DNA of 64,000 nucleotides from Phyllobacteriaceae bacterium (lineage in GTDB: Bacteria > Pseudomonadota > Alphaproteobacteria > Rhizobiales > Rhizobiaceae). Under the pieces are notes generated by a model. It saw nothing but the letters and a program-made list of their open reading frames with translations, searched no databases and was not told the DNA's origin. The DNA lies in contig JANSXT010000012.1 of the NCBI GenBank assembly GCA_024742765.1, positions 80,689-144,688 of the forward strand, read 5' to 3'. Below are positions 54,269 through 63,948 of this stretch, piece after piece. Made by a program: the position numbers and the translations under genes. Within the stretch, counting starts at the first letter, position 1; the number at the start of each line of letters is the position of its first letter.

Positions 54269-56377
54269 ATGCGCCCGTCCGTTCTCGATCCGCTGTTTGC
54301 GCCGGTGACCACGCTGGAAGGCGTGGGCGCCAAGTTGTCCGGGCTGATCGGCCAGGCGCTTGGGCGCGGCGGGGAACAGGGCGAACCCCATGTCGGCGCG
54401 CTTCTGTTCCATCTGCCCCATTCGGTGATCGACCGGTCGGCTCGTCCGACCATCATGGCTGCCATTCCGGGCACGATCGTCACCCTGACCCTGCATGTGG
54501 ATCGGCACCAGGCGCCGCCGCGCAGCAACAGGCGCGTGCCCTATCGCGTCTTCTGCCACGACGAATCGGGCGAGATCGCACTCACCTTCTTTCGCGCCCA
54601 GGGCCAATGGCTGGAACGCACCCTGCCCGTCGGCGAAACGGTCCTCGTTTCGGGAAAGGTGGAATGGTTCAACGGCCGCGCCTCGATGATCCATCCCGAC
54701 CATATGGTCACCGAGGTCGAAGCGGACAGCCTGCCGCTGATCGAGCCGGTCTATCCGATGACGGCAGGGCTTTCGGGCAAGGTGCTGCGCCGGGCGATCC
54801 TGCAGGCGCTCGACCGGGTGCCCGACCTGCCCGAATGGCTCGATGGCGCGCTTTTGAAACGCGAGCGCTGGCCCGCCATGGCCGGCGCGCTGTCGGCCAT
54901 TCACCATCCGCAGTCCGCTGCCGATATCGGGCTTGAGACGGTCAACCGGCGACGGCTCGCCTATGACGAACTGCTGGCAGGCCAACTGGCGCTGGCGCTC
55001 GTGCGGGCGCGGGCCAAGCGTTCCGCCGGCCGCTCATTGTCGGGAGACGGGCGGCTGGTCACTGCCGTGACGAGCGCGTTCGGCCATCCGCTGACCGGCG
55101 CACAAAAGCGATCTTTCGACGAGATCGCCGCCGACATGGAAGCGCCCGACCGCATGCTGCGTCTTCTTCAGGGCGATGTCGGCTCCGGCAAGACAATCGT
55201 TGCGCTGATGGCGCTGGCGCGGGCCGTCGAAGCCGACACGCAAGGCGCGCTGATGGCCCCGACCGAAGTGCTTGCCCGCCAGCATATGGCGACCATCCGC
55301 CCGCTGGCCGAACAGGCGGGACTGCGCGTCGCCATCCTGACCGGGCGCGACAAGGGTGCAAAGCGTGCGGAGGTGCTCGATGCTCTGAAAGAAGGCGCCA
55401 TCGACATTCTGATCGGCACCCATGCGCTGTTTCAGGAGGGCGTCACCTTCGCCGATCTCGGGCTTGCCGTGATCGACGAGCAGCACCGGTTCGGCGTCCA
55501 TCAGCGGCTGCTTCTGGCGCAGAAGGGCGGCGGCGCCGACATGCTGGTGATGACCGCAACGCCGATCCCGCGCACGCTGGTGCTGACCGCCTATGGCGAC
55601 ATGGATGTCTCCCGGCTCGACGAGAAGCCCGCCGGACGCAAGCCGGTCGCCACGGTCGCCATGCCGATCGCGCGTCTCGACGATTTGCTCGACCGCATCC
55701 GCAAGGCCGTCGCCGAGGGCCGCAAGATCTACTGGATATGCCCGCTGGTCGAAGACAGCGAGGAGGTGCCCGTCATGTCGGCCGAGGCGCGCCATGGCGA
55801 GCTTGCGGGCCTGTTCGGCGACAAGGCAGGGCTGGTCCATGGCCGGATGTCGGGTCCTGAAAAGGATGCGGCGATGGCCGCCTTCAAGGCCGGTGACACC
55901 CGGCTTCTAGTGGCAACGACGGTCATCGAGGTGGGCGTCGATGTGCCGGACGCGACGATCATGGTCATCGAACATGCCGAGCGGTTCGGCCTGTCGCAGC
56001 TCCATCAGTTGCGCGGACGGGTCGGGCGTGGCGCGGATGCGTCGTCCTGCATCCTTCTGTACGGCGAACCGCTCGGCGAAACCGCCCGCGCGCGGCTCGA
56101 TGTGATGCGCCGCACCGAAGACGGCTTCGTGATCGCGGAAGAAGATCTGCGGCTGCGCGGCGAAGGCGAACTGCTCGGCACGCGGCAATCGGGCACGCCG
56201 GGCTTTACGCTGGCGCGGCTCGAAGCCCATGGCGATCTCTTGCCCGTCGCGCGCGACGATGCGCGGCTGGTGCTCGACACCGATCCGGAGCTCACCTCCG
56301 AACGCGGAAAGGCACTGCGCATCCTGCTCTATCTGTTCGAACGCGATGCGGCGGTGCGGCTTTTGGGGGCGGGGTAA
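54269..56377 (+). CDS. recG: ATP-dependent DNA helicase RecG
   Basis: 702 residues from ATG 54269; the upstream part of the open frame overlaps sdhE antisense and is excluded. The N-terminal wedge domain (LTLHVDRHQAPPRSNRRVPY, OB fold), motif I LLQGDVGSGKTIVALMAL, motif II VIDEQHRFGVHQR, motif III MTATPIPRTLVLTAYG and motif VI QLRGRVGRGAD are all present. RecG reverses stalled forks and processes recombination intermediates and R-loops. Divergent from sdhE-mfd. Confidence 0.97.
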   Translation: MRPSVLDPLFAPVTTLEGVGAKLSGLIGQALGRGGEQGEPHVGALLFHLPHSVIDRSARPTIMAAIPGTIVTLTLHVDRHQAPPRSNRRVPYRVFCHDESGEIALTFFRAQGQWLERTLPVGETVLVSGKVEWFNGRASMIHPDHMVTEVEADSLPLIEPVYPMTAGLSGKVLRRAILQALDRVPDLPEWLDGALLKRERWPAMAGALSAIHHPQSAADIGLETVNRRRLAYDELLAGQLALALVRARAKRSAGRSLSGDGRLVTAVTSAFGHPLTGAQKRSFDEIAADMEAPDRMLRLLQGDVGSGKTIVALMALARAVEADTQGALMAPTEVLARQHMATIRPLAEQAGLRVAILTGRDKGAKRAEVLDALKEGAIDILIGTHALFQEGVTFADLGLAVIDEQHRFGVHQRLLLAQKGGGADMLVMTATPIPRTLVLTAYGDMDVSRLDEKPAGRKPVATVAMPIARLDDLLDRIRKAVAEGRKIYWICPLVEDSEEVPVMSAEARHGELAGLFGDKAGLVHGRMSGPEKDAAMAAFKAGDTRLLVATTVIEVGVDVPDATIMVIEHAERFGLSQLHQLRGRVGRGADASSCILLYGEPLGETARARLDVMRRTEDGFVIAEEDLRLRGEGELLGTRQSGTPGFTLARLEAHGDLLPVARDDARLVLDTDPELTSERGKALRILLYLFERDAAVRLLGAG

Positions 56378-56467
56378 AGGCGGGCGGCGATCGCTCCTTT
56401 CTTCTCCAAACGCCGATGTTTCACGCTCCGTTACGAGAACAGGAAAGACGGGGGGGAATAAATGGGA

Positions 56468-56570
56468 CCGTCATTCCGGGGCCGCGAAGCGGAACCCGGA
56501 ATCCAGTGGCAGGATATCCGACACCTCGGCTCTGGATTCCGGGTTCGGCTGTGCCGACCCGGAATGACGG
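56468..56570. repeat. REP-like palindromic repeat, copy 2 (double hairpin)
   Basis: Outer arms CCGTCATTCCGGG (56468-56480) and CCCGGAATGACGG (56558-56570) pair perfectly; inner arms AACCCGGAATCCAG (56493-56506) and CTGGATTCCGGGTT (56532-56545) pair perfectly as well, giving a nested cruciform. It lies between convergent recG and glmU. The outer arms are shared with the copy at 15615-15692. The rest of 56378-56628 holds no gene. Confidence 0.85.
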
Positions 56571-56628
56571 GCTTTGGTGTGTTCCGCGCGCGTAATGCCT
56601 ATGTGGAGCCTGGATATCGTGGCTGACC

Positions 56629-57981
56629 TCAGCCCTTCGCCGCCTTCGCCTTGGCGAACTTTGCCCGCAGGCGCGCGGCGAGCCCGTCCTTGTTGACCTG
56701 ACGGGCACGGCCGATCGCCAGCGCATCGGTGGGCACATTGTCCGTGACCACGCTGCCCGAACCCACATAAGCGCCTTCGCCCACCGTCACCGGCGCGACC
56801 AGCGCCGAGTTCGAACCGATGAAGGCGCCCGCGCCGATCTCGGTGTGATGCTTGCTGAAGCCGTCATAATTGCAGGTGATTGTGCCCGCGCCGATATTGG
56901 CGCCCGCGCCGATCGCCGCGTCGCCAATATAGGTCAGATGGTTGACCTTGGCGCCTTCGGCGACACTTGCGTTTTTGATCTCGCAGAAATTGCCGACCTT
57001 GGCTTTTTCCGACAGCGCTGTGCCCGGGCGCAGCCGCGCAAACGGGCCGATCTCGGCATTGGGTCCGACCGACGCGCCCTCGATATGACTGAAAGCGCGG
57101 ATGCGCGCGCCCGCTTCGACCCGGACGCCGGGGCCGAACCAGATGTTGGGCTCAAGCGCCGCACCGGGCGCGATCTGCGTGTCGTGGCTCAGATACACCG
57201 TGTCCGGTGCGCTCATGGCAACGCCGTCCAGCATCAGTGTCCGCCGGCGGCGGGCCTGCCAGATGGATTCCACATCGGCCAGTTCGGCGAGCGTGTTGAC
57301 GCCGATCACATCCTCCACCGGTGCTTCGATGGCGCGCACGTCGAGGCTCTTTTCATGCGCGATCTCCACCGCGTCGGTGAGGTAGAATTCACCCTTGGCA
57401 TTGTCGTTGCCGATGGCCTTGAGAAGGTCTGCCAGATGGGCACCGGCAAACGCCATCAGCCCGCCATTGCAAAAGCCGATCTGACGCTCGGCTTCGCTGG
57501 CATCCTTGTGCTCACGGATCGCCACCAATTGGCCCTCGCGCTCGATCAGCCTTCCATAGCCGTGCGGATCGGCCGGCCGGAAACCGACAACAACCAGATC
57601 GGCGCCATCGGCCAGCCCGGCGCGGGCCGATTCCAGCGTTTCGGCTGTGATCAGCGGCGTGTCACCGAACAGGACCAGCACATCGTCATGGCCCGTTTCG
57701 ATGGCCGGCATCGCCGCCATCACCGCATTGGCGGTTCCAAGCTGCTGTTCCTGCGTGAAGAACTGCGCGTCGCCCTCGATCGCGCCGAGTTCCTCGCGGA
57801 CCGCATCGGCGCCATGGCCGACGATGACGGCCAGATCGCCGCTGCCCGCCGCGCGCGCGCAGCCGGTCACATGGGCGACCATCGGCAGGCCGGCCACCTT
57901 GTGCAACACCTTGGGCAGGTCGGATTTCATCCGCGTGCCCGCGCCGGCGGCGAGAACGATGGTCAGGCAGGTGCGAGGCAT
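56629..57981 (-). CDS. glmU: Bifunctional GlmU (GlcN-1-P acetyltransferase / GlcNAc-1-P uridyltransferase)
   Basis: 450 residues. The uridyltransferase half begins [18 protein letters not shown] (near residue 10) with [11 protein letters not shown] and FCNGGLMAF; the left-handed beta-helix acetyltransferase half shows hexapeptides ([28 protein letters not shown]) and the catalytic [11 protein letters not shown] region. It makes UDP-GlcNAc for peptidoglycan and LPS. glmS is not in the window. Divergent from a DMT transporter. Confidence 0.97.
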   Translation of the reverse strand: MPRTCLTIVLAAGAGTRMKSDLPKVLHKVAGLPMVAHVTGCARAAGSGDLAVIVGHGADAVREELGAIEGDAQFFTQEQQLGTANAVMAAMPAIETGHDDVLVLFGDTPLITAETLESARAGLADGADLVVVGFRPADPHGYGRLIEREGQLVAIREHKDASEAERQIGFCNGGLMAFAGAHLADLLKAIGNDNAKGEFYLTDAVEIAHEKSLDVRAIEAPVEDVIGVNTLAELADVESIWQARRRRTLMLDGVAMSAPDTVYLSHDTQIAPGAALEPNIWFGPGVRVEAGARIRAFSHIEGASVGPNAEIGPFARLRPGTALSEKAKVGNFCEIKNASVAEGAKVNHLTYIGDAAIGAGANIGAGTITCNYDGFSKHHTEIGAGAFIGSNSALVAPVTVGEGAYVGSGSVVTDNVPTDALAIGRARQVNKDGLAARLRAKFAKAKAAKG

Positions 57982-58086
57982 GGTTTGGCTCCCGATTAGC
58001 GGCCCTTGTGGCGCCCGTCTATCCGCAAAGCTTCGCCATTTCCAGACGGCGCTTGCCGGCGGCGCACTTCGTGGCTAGGTGACGCC

Positions 58087-59016
58087 ATGTCCGAGCAAAC
58101 CGCATCGCCGCCCCCGGCCCTTCCCTATGCGGTGATGCTGGCAACGCCGCTGTTCTTTTCCACCAACATCATTTTCGGCCGTTACGTGGCGGATGACACC
58201 GCGCCCTTCGTGCTGGCCTTCCTGCGCTGGGGCTCGGTCGCCGCGATCTTGCTGCCCTTTGCGCTGGTCCGCCAGGGCGCCGAACTGCGCGCCGTTCTGG
58301 CCGATCACTGGCGGCTTTTGCTGACGCTCGGCTTCCTCGGCATGGGCCTTTCGGGCGGCGTCGTCTATCTCGGCCTCGGCCTGACGACGGCGACCAACGC
58401 CACGCTGATCTATTCGACCGCGCCGATCCTGATCATCCTTTTGGAGCGCCTCTTTCGCGGCCGCGCCATCGGCCTGCGCGAGACAGCCGGTATCGCGCTC
58501 GGCTTTTTTGGTGTGGCGATCATCGTGCTGCGCGGCGATCTGGCAACGCTCGCCGGGCTCGGTTTCAACCCGGGCGATCTCCTGATTGCCGTGGCGACCC
58601 TGTCCTGGGCCGGCTATTCGATCCTTTACCGCACGGATGGCCTCAGAAGGCTCGACAATATGAGCCTGTTCGCGCTGGTCGCCTCGTTCGGCGCCCTCGT
58701 CAATCTGCCGTTCGCCGCCGCCGATCTCATATCCGCCGAAGGCCTGCCGGCGACACGCGAGGCCTGGTACGCCACCGGCGGGATCGTGCTGATCTCGTCG
58801 CTGATGGCCTTTTCGGGCTTTCAGTATGGCGTGCGCGCGCTTGGCGCCTCGGTTGCCGGCATGTTCATGTATCTGATGACGCCCTATGGCGTCTTGATGG
58901 CCCTCGTCTTTCTGGGCGAAAGTCTCGAACCGTTCCACTTGGCGGGCATCGTGCTGGTGATGACCGGGATCGGCATTGCGACCCTGCCAGCGGCGCTGTT
59001 CAGGCGACGGCGCTAG
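58087..59016 (+). CDS. DMT-superfamily (EamA) transporter
   Basis: 309 residues from ATG 58087, ten predicted spans in two EamA repeats. SGGVVYLGLGLTTATNATLIYS and the mirrored SGFQYGVRALGASVAGMFMYL are the repeated boundary motifs. It probably exports a metabolite or amino acid. It converges on tgt, 7 bp from its stop. It is only distantly like the DMT protein at 19 kb. Confidence 0.9.
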   Translation: MSEQTASPPPALPYAVMLATPLFFSTNIIFGRYVADDTAPFVLAFLRWGSVAAILLPFALVRQGAELRAVLADHWRLLLTLGFLGMGLSGGVVYLGLGLTTATNATLIYSTAPILIILLERLFRGRAIGLRETAGIALGFFGVAIIVLRGDLATLAGLGFNPGDLLIAVATLSWAGYSILYRTDGLRRLDNMSLFALVASFGALVNLPFAAADLISAEGLPATREAWYATGGIVLISSLMAFSGFQYGVRALGASVAGMFMYLMTPYGVLMALVFLGESLEPFHLAGIVLVMTGIGIATLPAALFRRRR

Positions 59017-59023
59017 GCTGGGT

Positions 59024-60151
59024 TCACAGCGGCGCGATGTCGCCCGCTTCCCACAACGCTTCGGTTTCGGCGGCAAAGGCGGCAAAGCGCCGTTGTTCGA
59101 TCGCTTGCCGCATCTGGCCCATAAGCCATTGATAATAATAGGTGTTGTGCCAGCTCAGCAGCATCATGCCGAGCATTTCGCCCGAACGGATCAGATGGTG
59201 CAGATAGGCGCGCGAATAATCCCGCGAGGCCGGGCAGTCCATCTCATCGTCGAGCGGGCGATGATCCTCGGCATGGCGCGCATTCTTGAGGTTGACGCGC
59301 CCCTGGCGCGTGAAGGCCAGACCGTGCCGGCCCGAGCGGGTCGGCATCACGCAGTCGAACATGTCGATGCCGCGCGCCACCGAACGCAGCAAATCCTGCG
59401 GCGTGCCGACGCCCATCAGATAGCGGGGCTTGCTGGCCGGCAGGATCGGGCAGACGACATCGAGCATCGCCAGCATCACGTCCTGCGGTTCGCCGACCGC
59501 CAGCCCGCCGATCGAATAACCCTTCAAATCCATCGCCTTGAGCGCTTCGGCCGACTGGGCGCGCAGGTTCTCGTCGTCGCCGCCCTGGACAATGCCGAAC
59601 ATCGCCTTGCCCGGCTGGTCGCCGAACGCGATCTGGCAGCGCTCGGCCCAGCGCAGCGACAGTTCCATCGCGGCCTTCATCGTGTCGGTGTCGGCGGGCA
59701 GCGCGACGCACTCGTCGAGCTGCATCTGGATGTCCGAACCGAGCAACCCCTGGATTTCGATGGAGCGTTCCGGGCTCATCTCGTGGATCGCGCCATCGAC
59801 ATGGCTCTTGAAGGTGACGCCCTGTTCGCTCATCTGACGCAGCGCCGACAGGCTCATCACCTGAAAGCCGCCCGAATCGGTCAGGATCGGCCCGTCCCAG
59901 CCGATGAAACGGTGCAGGCCGCCAAGCCGGTCGATCCGCTCGGCACCGGGCCGCAGCATCAAATGGTAGGTGTTGCCCAAAATGATGTCGGCGCCGGCGT
60001 CCTTCACCTGATCGAGATAGAGCCCCTTGACGGTCCCTGCCGTGCCGACTGGCATGAAGGCCGGCGTTGCGATTTCGCCGCGGCCGATCGTCACGGTCCC
60101 GCGCCGCGCGCCGCCATCGGTTGCATGAAGGGTAAAGCCGAACTCAGCCAT
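59024..60151 (-). CDS. tgt: tRNA-guanine transglycosylase (queuosine pathway)
   Basis: 375 residues from ATG 60149-60151 ([10 protein letters not shown]); an ATG two codons earlier is possible. [24 protein letters not shown] (nucleophile/general-base region), GGLAVGEP and [15 protein letters not shown] fit bacterial Tgt, which exchanges guanine-34 for preQ1. The usual zinc motif CxCxxC reads MDCPAS here, so two of its three cysteines are replaced while the following His (LLSWHN) is kept. It overlaps queA by 8 bp, forming a queuosine operon. Confidence 0.95.
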   Translation of the reverse strand: MAEFGFTLHATDGGARRGTVTIGRGEIATPAFMPVGTAGTVKGLYLDQVKDAGADIILGNTYHLMLRPGAERIDRLGGLHRFIGWDGPILTDSGGFQVMSLSALRQMSEQGVTFKSHVDGAIHEMSPERSIEIQGLLGSDIQMQLDECVALPADTDTMKAAMELSLRWAERCQIAFGDQPGKAMFGIVQGGDDENLRAQSAEALKAMDLKGYSIGGLAVGEPQDVMLAMLDVVCPILPASKPRYLMGVGTPQDLLRSVARGIDMFDCVMPTRSGRHGLAFTRQGRVNLKNARHAEDHRPLDDEMDCPASRDYSRAYLHHLIRSGEMLGMMLLSWHNTYYYQWLMGQMRQAIEQRRFAAFAAETEALWEAGDIAPL

Positions 60152-61223
60152 CGCCATCGTTCCGGAACAACAGGCTCGAATCGCCATAGGAATAGAACCG
60201 ATAGCCCGTTTCGATCGCATGGGCATAGGCGGCGCGCATGGGCTCCATGCCGGCAAAGGCAGAGACCAGCATCATCAGCGTCGAGCGCGGCAGGTGGAAA
60301 TTGGTCATCAGCACGTCGACGGCCCGGAACCGGTAGCCGGGCGTGATGAAGATGTCGGTCGCACCGGCAAAGGGTTGGATGGTGCCATTTTCGTCCGCCG
60401 CGCTTTCGAGAAGGCGCAGCGAGGTCGTGCCGACCGAGACGATCCGTCCGCCCCGCGCCCGTGTGTCGTTAATCAGAGCGGCGGTCGCGTCAGACACATG
60501 GCCGATCTCGGCATGCATCTTGTGGTCGTCCGTGTCCTCGGCCTTGACGGGCAGGAAGGTGCCCGCCCCGACATGCAGCGTCACGAAGGCCCGATTGACG
60601 CCGGCTTCGTCGAGCTTGTCGAACAGGCGGTCGGTGAAATGCAGGCCCGCCGTCGGTGCGGCCACCGCGCCATCCTCGCGCGCATAGACGGTCTGATAGT
60701 CCGTCCGGTCGCGCTCATCATCGGCGCGCTTGGACGCGATATAAGGCGGCAGCGGAATGTGGCCGGCCAGAGCGATCGCCGCGTCGAGCTCCGGACCGGC
60801 CAGATCGAAGGCGAGCGTCACCTCGCCGCCCCCGGCCTTGTCGGCGACCGTCGCGTCGAGCGCGCCGGCAAGGCAGGCATCGCCCGTTTCGCCGAACCGG
60901 ATGCGGTCGCCGACACGCAGTTTCTTGGCGCCGCGCACGAACGCTTTCCACCGGTCCGGCGCGGCGCGCATATGCAGCGTCGCGCCGATGGACGCGGTCT
61001 GCCCGTCGCGTTCGCGGGTCCCTTCAAGCTGCGCGGGGATAACCCGTGTGTCGTTGAACACCATCAGGTCGCCGGCGGCGAGGAAGGATGGCAGGTCGAG
61101 GACGGCGGCGTCCATCAGGCCGGTGTCGCGCACCACCAGCATGCGCGCCGCGTCACGCGGCTCGGCCGGCCGCAGCGCGATCCGTTCCTCGGGCAGCTCG
61201 AAATCGAATTCATCGACGCGCAT
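60144..61223 (-). CDS. queA: S-adenosylmethionine:tRNA ribosyltransferase-isomerase QueA
   Basis: 359 residues from ATG 61221-61223 ([19 protein letters not shown]). [45 protein letters not shown] and [18 protein letters not shown] are family blocks. It transfers the ribosyl part of SAM to preQ1-modified tRNA, giving epoxyqueuosine, the step after Tgt. Overlap with tgt indicates one transcript. Confidence 0.97.
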   Translation of the reverse strand: MRVDEFDFELPEERIALRPAEPRDAARMLVVRDTGLMDAAVLDLPSFLAAGDLMVFNDTRVIPAQLEGTRERDGQTASIGATLHMRAAPDRWKAFVRGAKKLRVGDRIRFGETGDACLAGALDATVADKAGGGEVTLAFDLAGPELDAAIALAGHIPLPPYIASKRADDERDRTDYQTVYAREDGAVAAPTAGLHFTDRLFDKLDEAGVNRAFVTLHVGAGTFLPVKAEDTDDHKMHAEIGHVSDATAALINDTRARGGRIVSVGTTSLRLLESAADENGTIQPFAGATDIFITPGYRFRAVDVLMTNFHLPRSTLMMLVSAFAGMEPMRAAYAHAIETGYRFYSYGDSSLLFRNDGDG

Positions 61224-61253
61224 GATGACTGTCGGGTGTGATTGAGCAACAAA

Positions 61254-61413
61254 CACCCCCCTCTGTCCCTGCGGGACATCTCCCCCGCAAGGGGGGAGAG
61301 TGGTGCAAATGGCTGTCGCCGTGCCTTTGATGGCCAGCCCCGAGCCGGCTGCGAATGCCGGTGCCGTTCTCCCCCCTTGCGGGGGAGATGTCCCGCAGGG
61401 AGAAAGGGGGGTG
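61254..61413. repeat. Long palindromic intergenic repeat
   Basis: Arms of about 46 bp (61254-61299 and 61368-61413) are nearly perfect reverse complements; each contains TGCGGGACATCTCCCCCGC or its complement, with C-rich outer and inner ends, around a 68-bp spacer. The element lies between queA and the cyclophilin gene, both leftward. Its arms resemble a family of repeats common between Rhizobiales genes. Short frames reading through it are rejected as genes. Confidence 0.8.
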
Positions 61414-61449
61414 ATATCGCAGCAAAACGGTCAGGCCGCCTCCAAGCGA

Positions 61450-61956
61450 TCAGATGTCCGCGGCGACCTTCATCGAGACGATCGAATCGGGGTCCTGCAC
61501 CGGCTCGCCACGCTTGATCTGGTCGACATTGTCCATGCCTTCGATCACTTCGCCCCAGACCGTGTACTGCTTGTCGAGGAACGAGGCGTCCTCGAAACAG
61601 ATGAAGAACTGCGAATTGGCCGAATTGGGGTTCTGGGCGCGGGCCATCGAACAGGTGCCGCGGCCATGGTTGGCGCTGGAAAACTCGGCCTTGAGGTCGG
61701 GCTTGGACGAACCGCCCATGCCGGCGCGGCCGGGATCGAAATGGGCGCCGCCCTTCTTGCCGAACCGTACATCGCCGGTCTGCGCCATGAAGCCGTCGAT
61801 GACGCGGTGAAAGACAACGCCGTCATAGTCGCCGGCACGGGCCAGTTCCTTGATGCGCGCCACATGATCGGGGGCCAGATCGGGCTTCATCTCGATCACG
61901 ACCTCGCCCTTGGTGGTTTCCATGACGAGCGTGTTCTCGGGGTCCTTGTAAGCCAA
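61450..61956 (-). CDS. ppiB: Cytoplasmic cyclophilin-type peptidyl-prolyl isomerase
   Basis: 168 residues with a TTG start at 61954-61956, supported by AGGAGAGG about 10 nt upstream on the minus strand. The cyclophilin core shows VVFHRVIDGFMAQTGD, MARAQNPNSANSQFFICFED and YTVWGEVIEGMDNVD. There is no signal peptide, so it acts in the cytoplasm, catalysing proline cis-trans isomerisation. It is 29 bp downstream of a second, exported cyclophilin. Confidence 0.95.
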   Translation of the reverse strand: MAYKDPENTLVMETTKGEVVIEMKPDLAPDHVARIKELARAGDYDGVVFHRVIDGFMAQTGDVRFGKKGGAHFDPGRAGMGGSSKPDLKAEFSSANHGRGTCSMARAQNPNSANSQFFICFEDASFLDKQYTVWGEVIEGMDNVDQIKRGEPVQDPDSIVSMKVAADI

Positions 61957-61985
61957 TGGGATATCCTCTCCTAAAATGGGTGTGC

Positions 61986-62576
61986 CTACTGGTCGGCCAT
62001 CTCGACCTTGATCATCCGGTCTGGATCGGCGACGGCGCCGTTCTGCGCCTGCGAGCCGCGTGTGATGTTGTCGACATATTCCATGCCGCTGACGACGCTG
62101 CCGACGACCGTGTACTGGCCGTCGAGGAAGCGGCCCTCATCGAACATGATGAAGAATTGCGAATTGGCCGAATTTGGGTTCTGCGAGCGCGCCATGCCGA
62201 CAACGCCGCGCATAAAGGGCTCGCCCGAAAACTCGGCGGGAATATCCGGCAGGTCCGAGCCGCCGGTCCCCGCGCGGCGCAGGCTGAACCCGTCTTCCAT
62301 GTCGCCGAACTGGACATCGCCTGTCTGCGCCATGAAGCCGTCGATGACCCGGTGGAAGGCGACATTATCGTAGGCGCCCTGGCGCACCAGCGTCTTGATC
62401 TGTTCGACATGTTTGGGTGCCAGATCAGGCCGGAGCGCGACGCGCACCTCGCCATCCTTGAGCGTGATGACCATCGTGTCCGATGGATCGGTCTGGGCCA
62501 GCGACAGGGAAGCCGTCGCGCCGGTCAGGCCGAGCGCGGCGATGGCGGCGAGCACAATTCGTCGTGTCAAACGCAT
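61986..62576 (-). CDS. Exported cyclophilin-type peptidyl-prolyl isomerase
   Basis: 196 residues. A signal peptide (MRLTRRIVLAAIAALGLTGA, cleavage near LSLAQ-TD) precedes a cyclophilin core: VAFHRVIDGFMAQTGD, MARSQNPNSANSQFFIMFDE and YTVVGSVVSGMEYVD. It probably assists folding in the periplasm. It is clearly a paralogue of the next gene; both follow coaD on one leftward transcript. Confidence 0.95.
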   Translation of the reverse strand: MRLTRRIVLAAIAALGLTGATASLSLAQTDPSDTMVITLKDGEVRVALRPDLAPKHVEQIKTLVRQGAYDNVAFHRVIDGFMAQTGDVQFGDMEDGFSLRRAGTGGSDLPDIPAEFSGEPFMRGVVGMARSQNPNSANSQFFIMFDEGRFLDGQYTVVGSVVSGMEYVDNITRGSQAQNGAVADPDRMIKVEMADQ

Positions 62577-62606
62577 GAAGGAGCCTCTTTTCGGGTCAGC
62601 TTTCGA

Positions 62607-63104
62607 TCAGCCGGCAAACCGCGCCTTGAGCGCCTTTTCCACCGGCCCGGGGACAAAGGGCGAGACATCGCCGCCCATCGCCGCGATCTGGCGCACCAAT
62701 GTGGCGGCGATGGGACGTGTTTCGGTGGCCGCGGGCACGAACACGGTCTCGATGTCGGGCGCCATGGCGGTGTTCATGCCGGCCATCTGCATCTCATAGG
62801 CATAATCTGTCGAATCGCGCAGGCCGCGCAGCATGGCGACCGCGCCGGCCGCGCGCGCCGCATCGACCACCAGCCCGTCGAACGCTGTGACCGACACCCG
62901 GTCTCCCGCAAGGCCGGCCTCGTCCAGCGCGTCGCGGATCAGCGTCTCGCGCTCCTCGAAGGTGAAGAGACCCTTCTTGCCCGCATGGGTGCCGATGGCG
63001 ATGGTCACGCGGTCAAACAGCGCCAGACCGGCGCGCAGCACCGAAAGGTGCCCGTTGGTCAAAGGGTCGAACGATCCCGCATAGATGGCCGAACGATTGC
63101 TCAT
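62607..63104 (-). CDS. coaD: Phosphopantetheine adenylyltransferase CoaD
   Basis: 165 residues. [18 protein letters not shown] contains the nucleotidyltransferase T/HxGH motif; [21 protein letters not shown] is the second substrate-binding block. It makes dephospho-CoA from 4'-phosphopantetheine and ATP, the penultimate step of coenzyme A synthesis. The order coaD-ppi-ppi-queA-tgt is familiar from Rhizobiales. Confidence 0.97.
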   Translation of the reverse strand: MSNRSAIYAGSFDPLTNGHLSVLRAGLALFDRVTIAIGTHAGKKGLFTFEERETLIRDALDEAGLAGDRVSVTAFDGLVVDAARAAGAVAMLRGLRDSTDYAYEMQMAGMNTAMAPDIETVFVPAATETRPIAATLVRQIAAMGGDVSPFVPGPVEKALKARFAG

Positions 63105-63185
63105 CGGGTGCGTGTAGGCAAAAAGCGGCGCGCCTGCAAAGGCTTTTCGGCGGACTTTTCAGCGGCCCGCCGCACGGCGTCACCC

Positions 63186-63602
63186 TCAGCCGGTTTCGCA
63201 GGTCACCGCATGGGCGCTGTGGCCGACGATCCGCAAAATGCCCGCTTCGGCGCCCGACTTGTCCTCGAAGGCACGCTCCAGACGCAGCGTGATCACGATC
63301 TCTTCCACATTGGGGTCGGTAAAATCGGCCCACAGGCGGTCCTGATCGGTATAGCCCTGCCCGAACAGGATCGTCTCGGCATCTTCGCCCGCCGGCGGAT
63401 TGGTCGAATAGACCGTGCCGTCAACTTCGATGATCGCATTGACGACCGCCAGCACCGGCAAGCGCCCCAGCGTCAGCAGCACCGATGTGCCCGGATCGTC
63501 GACACCGGTGCAAGCGACGCTCGCCGTCGCCGATGCACTGCCGGTCAGCCCCAGCATGACAAGCGCCGTTGCGCACAGTAACCGTCCCGGACCAGCCATC
63601 AT
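63186..63602 (-). CDS. Secreted protein of unknown function
   Basis: 138 residues from ATG 63600-63602, with GGGAG about 9 nt upstream. A signal peptide (GRLLCATALVMLGLTGSASA) is followed by a mature part with two cysteines, VACTGVDD and AVTCETG, near its two ends, suggesting a disulfide. The centre (VDGTVYSTNPPAG, TDQDRLWADFTD, EEIVITLRLERA) looks beta-rich. No family recognised. It is upstream of coaD on the same strand, 81 bp away. Confidence 0.75.
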   Translation of the reverse strand: MMAGPGRLLCATALVMLGLTGSASATASVACTGVDDPGTSVLLTLGRLPVLAVVNAIIEVDGTVYSTNPPAGEDAETILFGQGYTDQDRLWADFTDPNVEEIVITLRLERAFEDKSGAEAGILRIVGHSAHAVTCETG

Positions 63603-63717
63603 CCACTCCCAAAAACCAAGAAAACGCATCGCCATGTGCAACCTATCACATCGGCCGTGCGTTTTCACCGGCACAAAGGGTCATCGCCTCACCTGAGCGG
63701 CACCTGGGAGAACCGTC

Positions 63718-63810
63718 ATGATCACGATCTACGCCATCGCCACCGCCATCACCGTCCTGACCGGCGCAAGCGCCCTGTCCTTCGGCCTGATGGTGCGCCC
63801 GCGCGACTGA
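63718..63810 (+). CDS. 30-residue single-span membrane protein
   Basis: ATG 63718 has GGGAG 9-13 nt upstream and the frame ends at TGA 63808-63810. The product, MITIYAIATAITVLTGASAL followed by a short span end and the basic tail RPRD, is one hydrophobic helix. It lies divergent from the secreted-protein gene and 138 bp before lexA. Function unknown; RBS and composition make translation plausible. Confidence 0.55.
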   Translation: MITIYAIATAITVLTGASALSFGLMVRPRD

Positions 63811-63886
63811 TACCGCCTTTGCGCGACCGGCGTTCCACACGATCGCACGCAGCATTGCGGGCGTTAACCGGATTTTATCCCTTGCG

Positions 63887-63901
63887 GAACACAAATGGAA
63901 C
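63887..63901. promoter_or_regulatory. LexA (SOS) box, alphaproteobacterial type
   Basis: GAAC-ACAAATG-GAAC, on the minus strand GTTC-CATTTGT-GTTC, is an exact match to the alphaproteobacterial LexA box GTTC-N7-GTTC. It lies 47 bp upstream of the lexA start and indicates autoregulation. Confidence 0.85.
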
Positions 63902-63912
63902 AGTTAACGTCT

Positions 63913-63927
63913 GTTCGACATTTGTTT
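63913..63927 (+). promoter_or_regulatory. Second, imperfect LexA box
   Basis: GTTC-GACATTT-GTTT matches GTTC-N7-GTTC except for the last base. It is 21 bp before the lexA start and may work with the box at 63887-63901. Confidence 0.5.
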
Positions 63928-63948
63928 TCGTTTGTTTCCGGATTCGCC

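Noticed and set aside
56378..56628. Small genes in the recG-glmU gap
   Set aside because: Frames here lie within the nested palindrome and lack a ribosome binding site.
61242..61517. 91-codon ORF through the palindrome at 61.3 kb
   Set aside because: Its residues ([14 protein letters not shown]) come from the inverted repeat read in both directions and it overlaps the cyclophilin gene.
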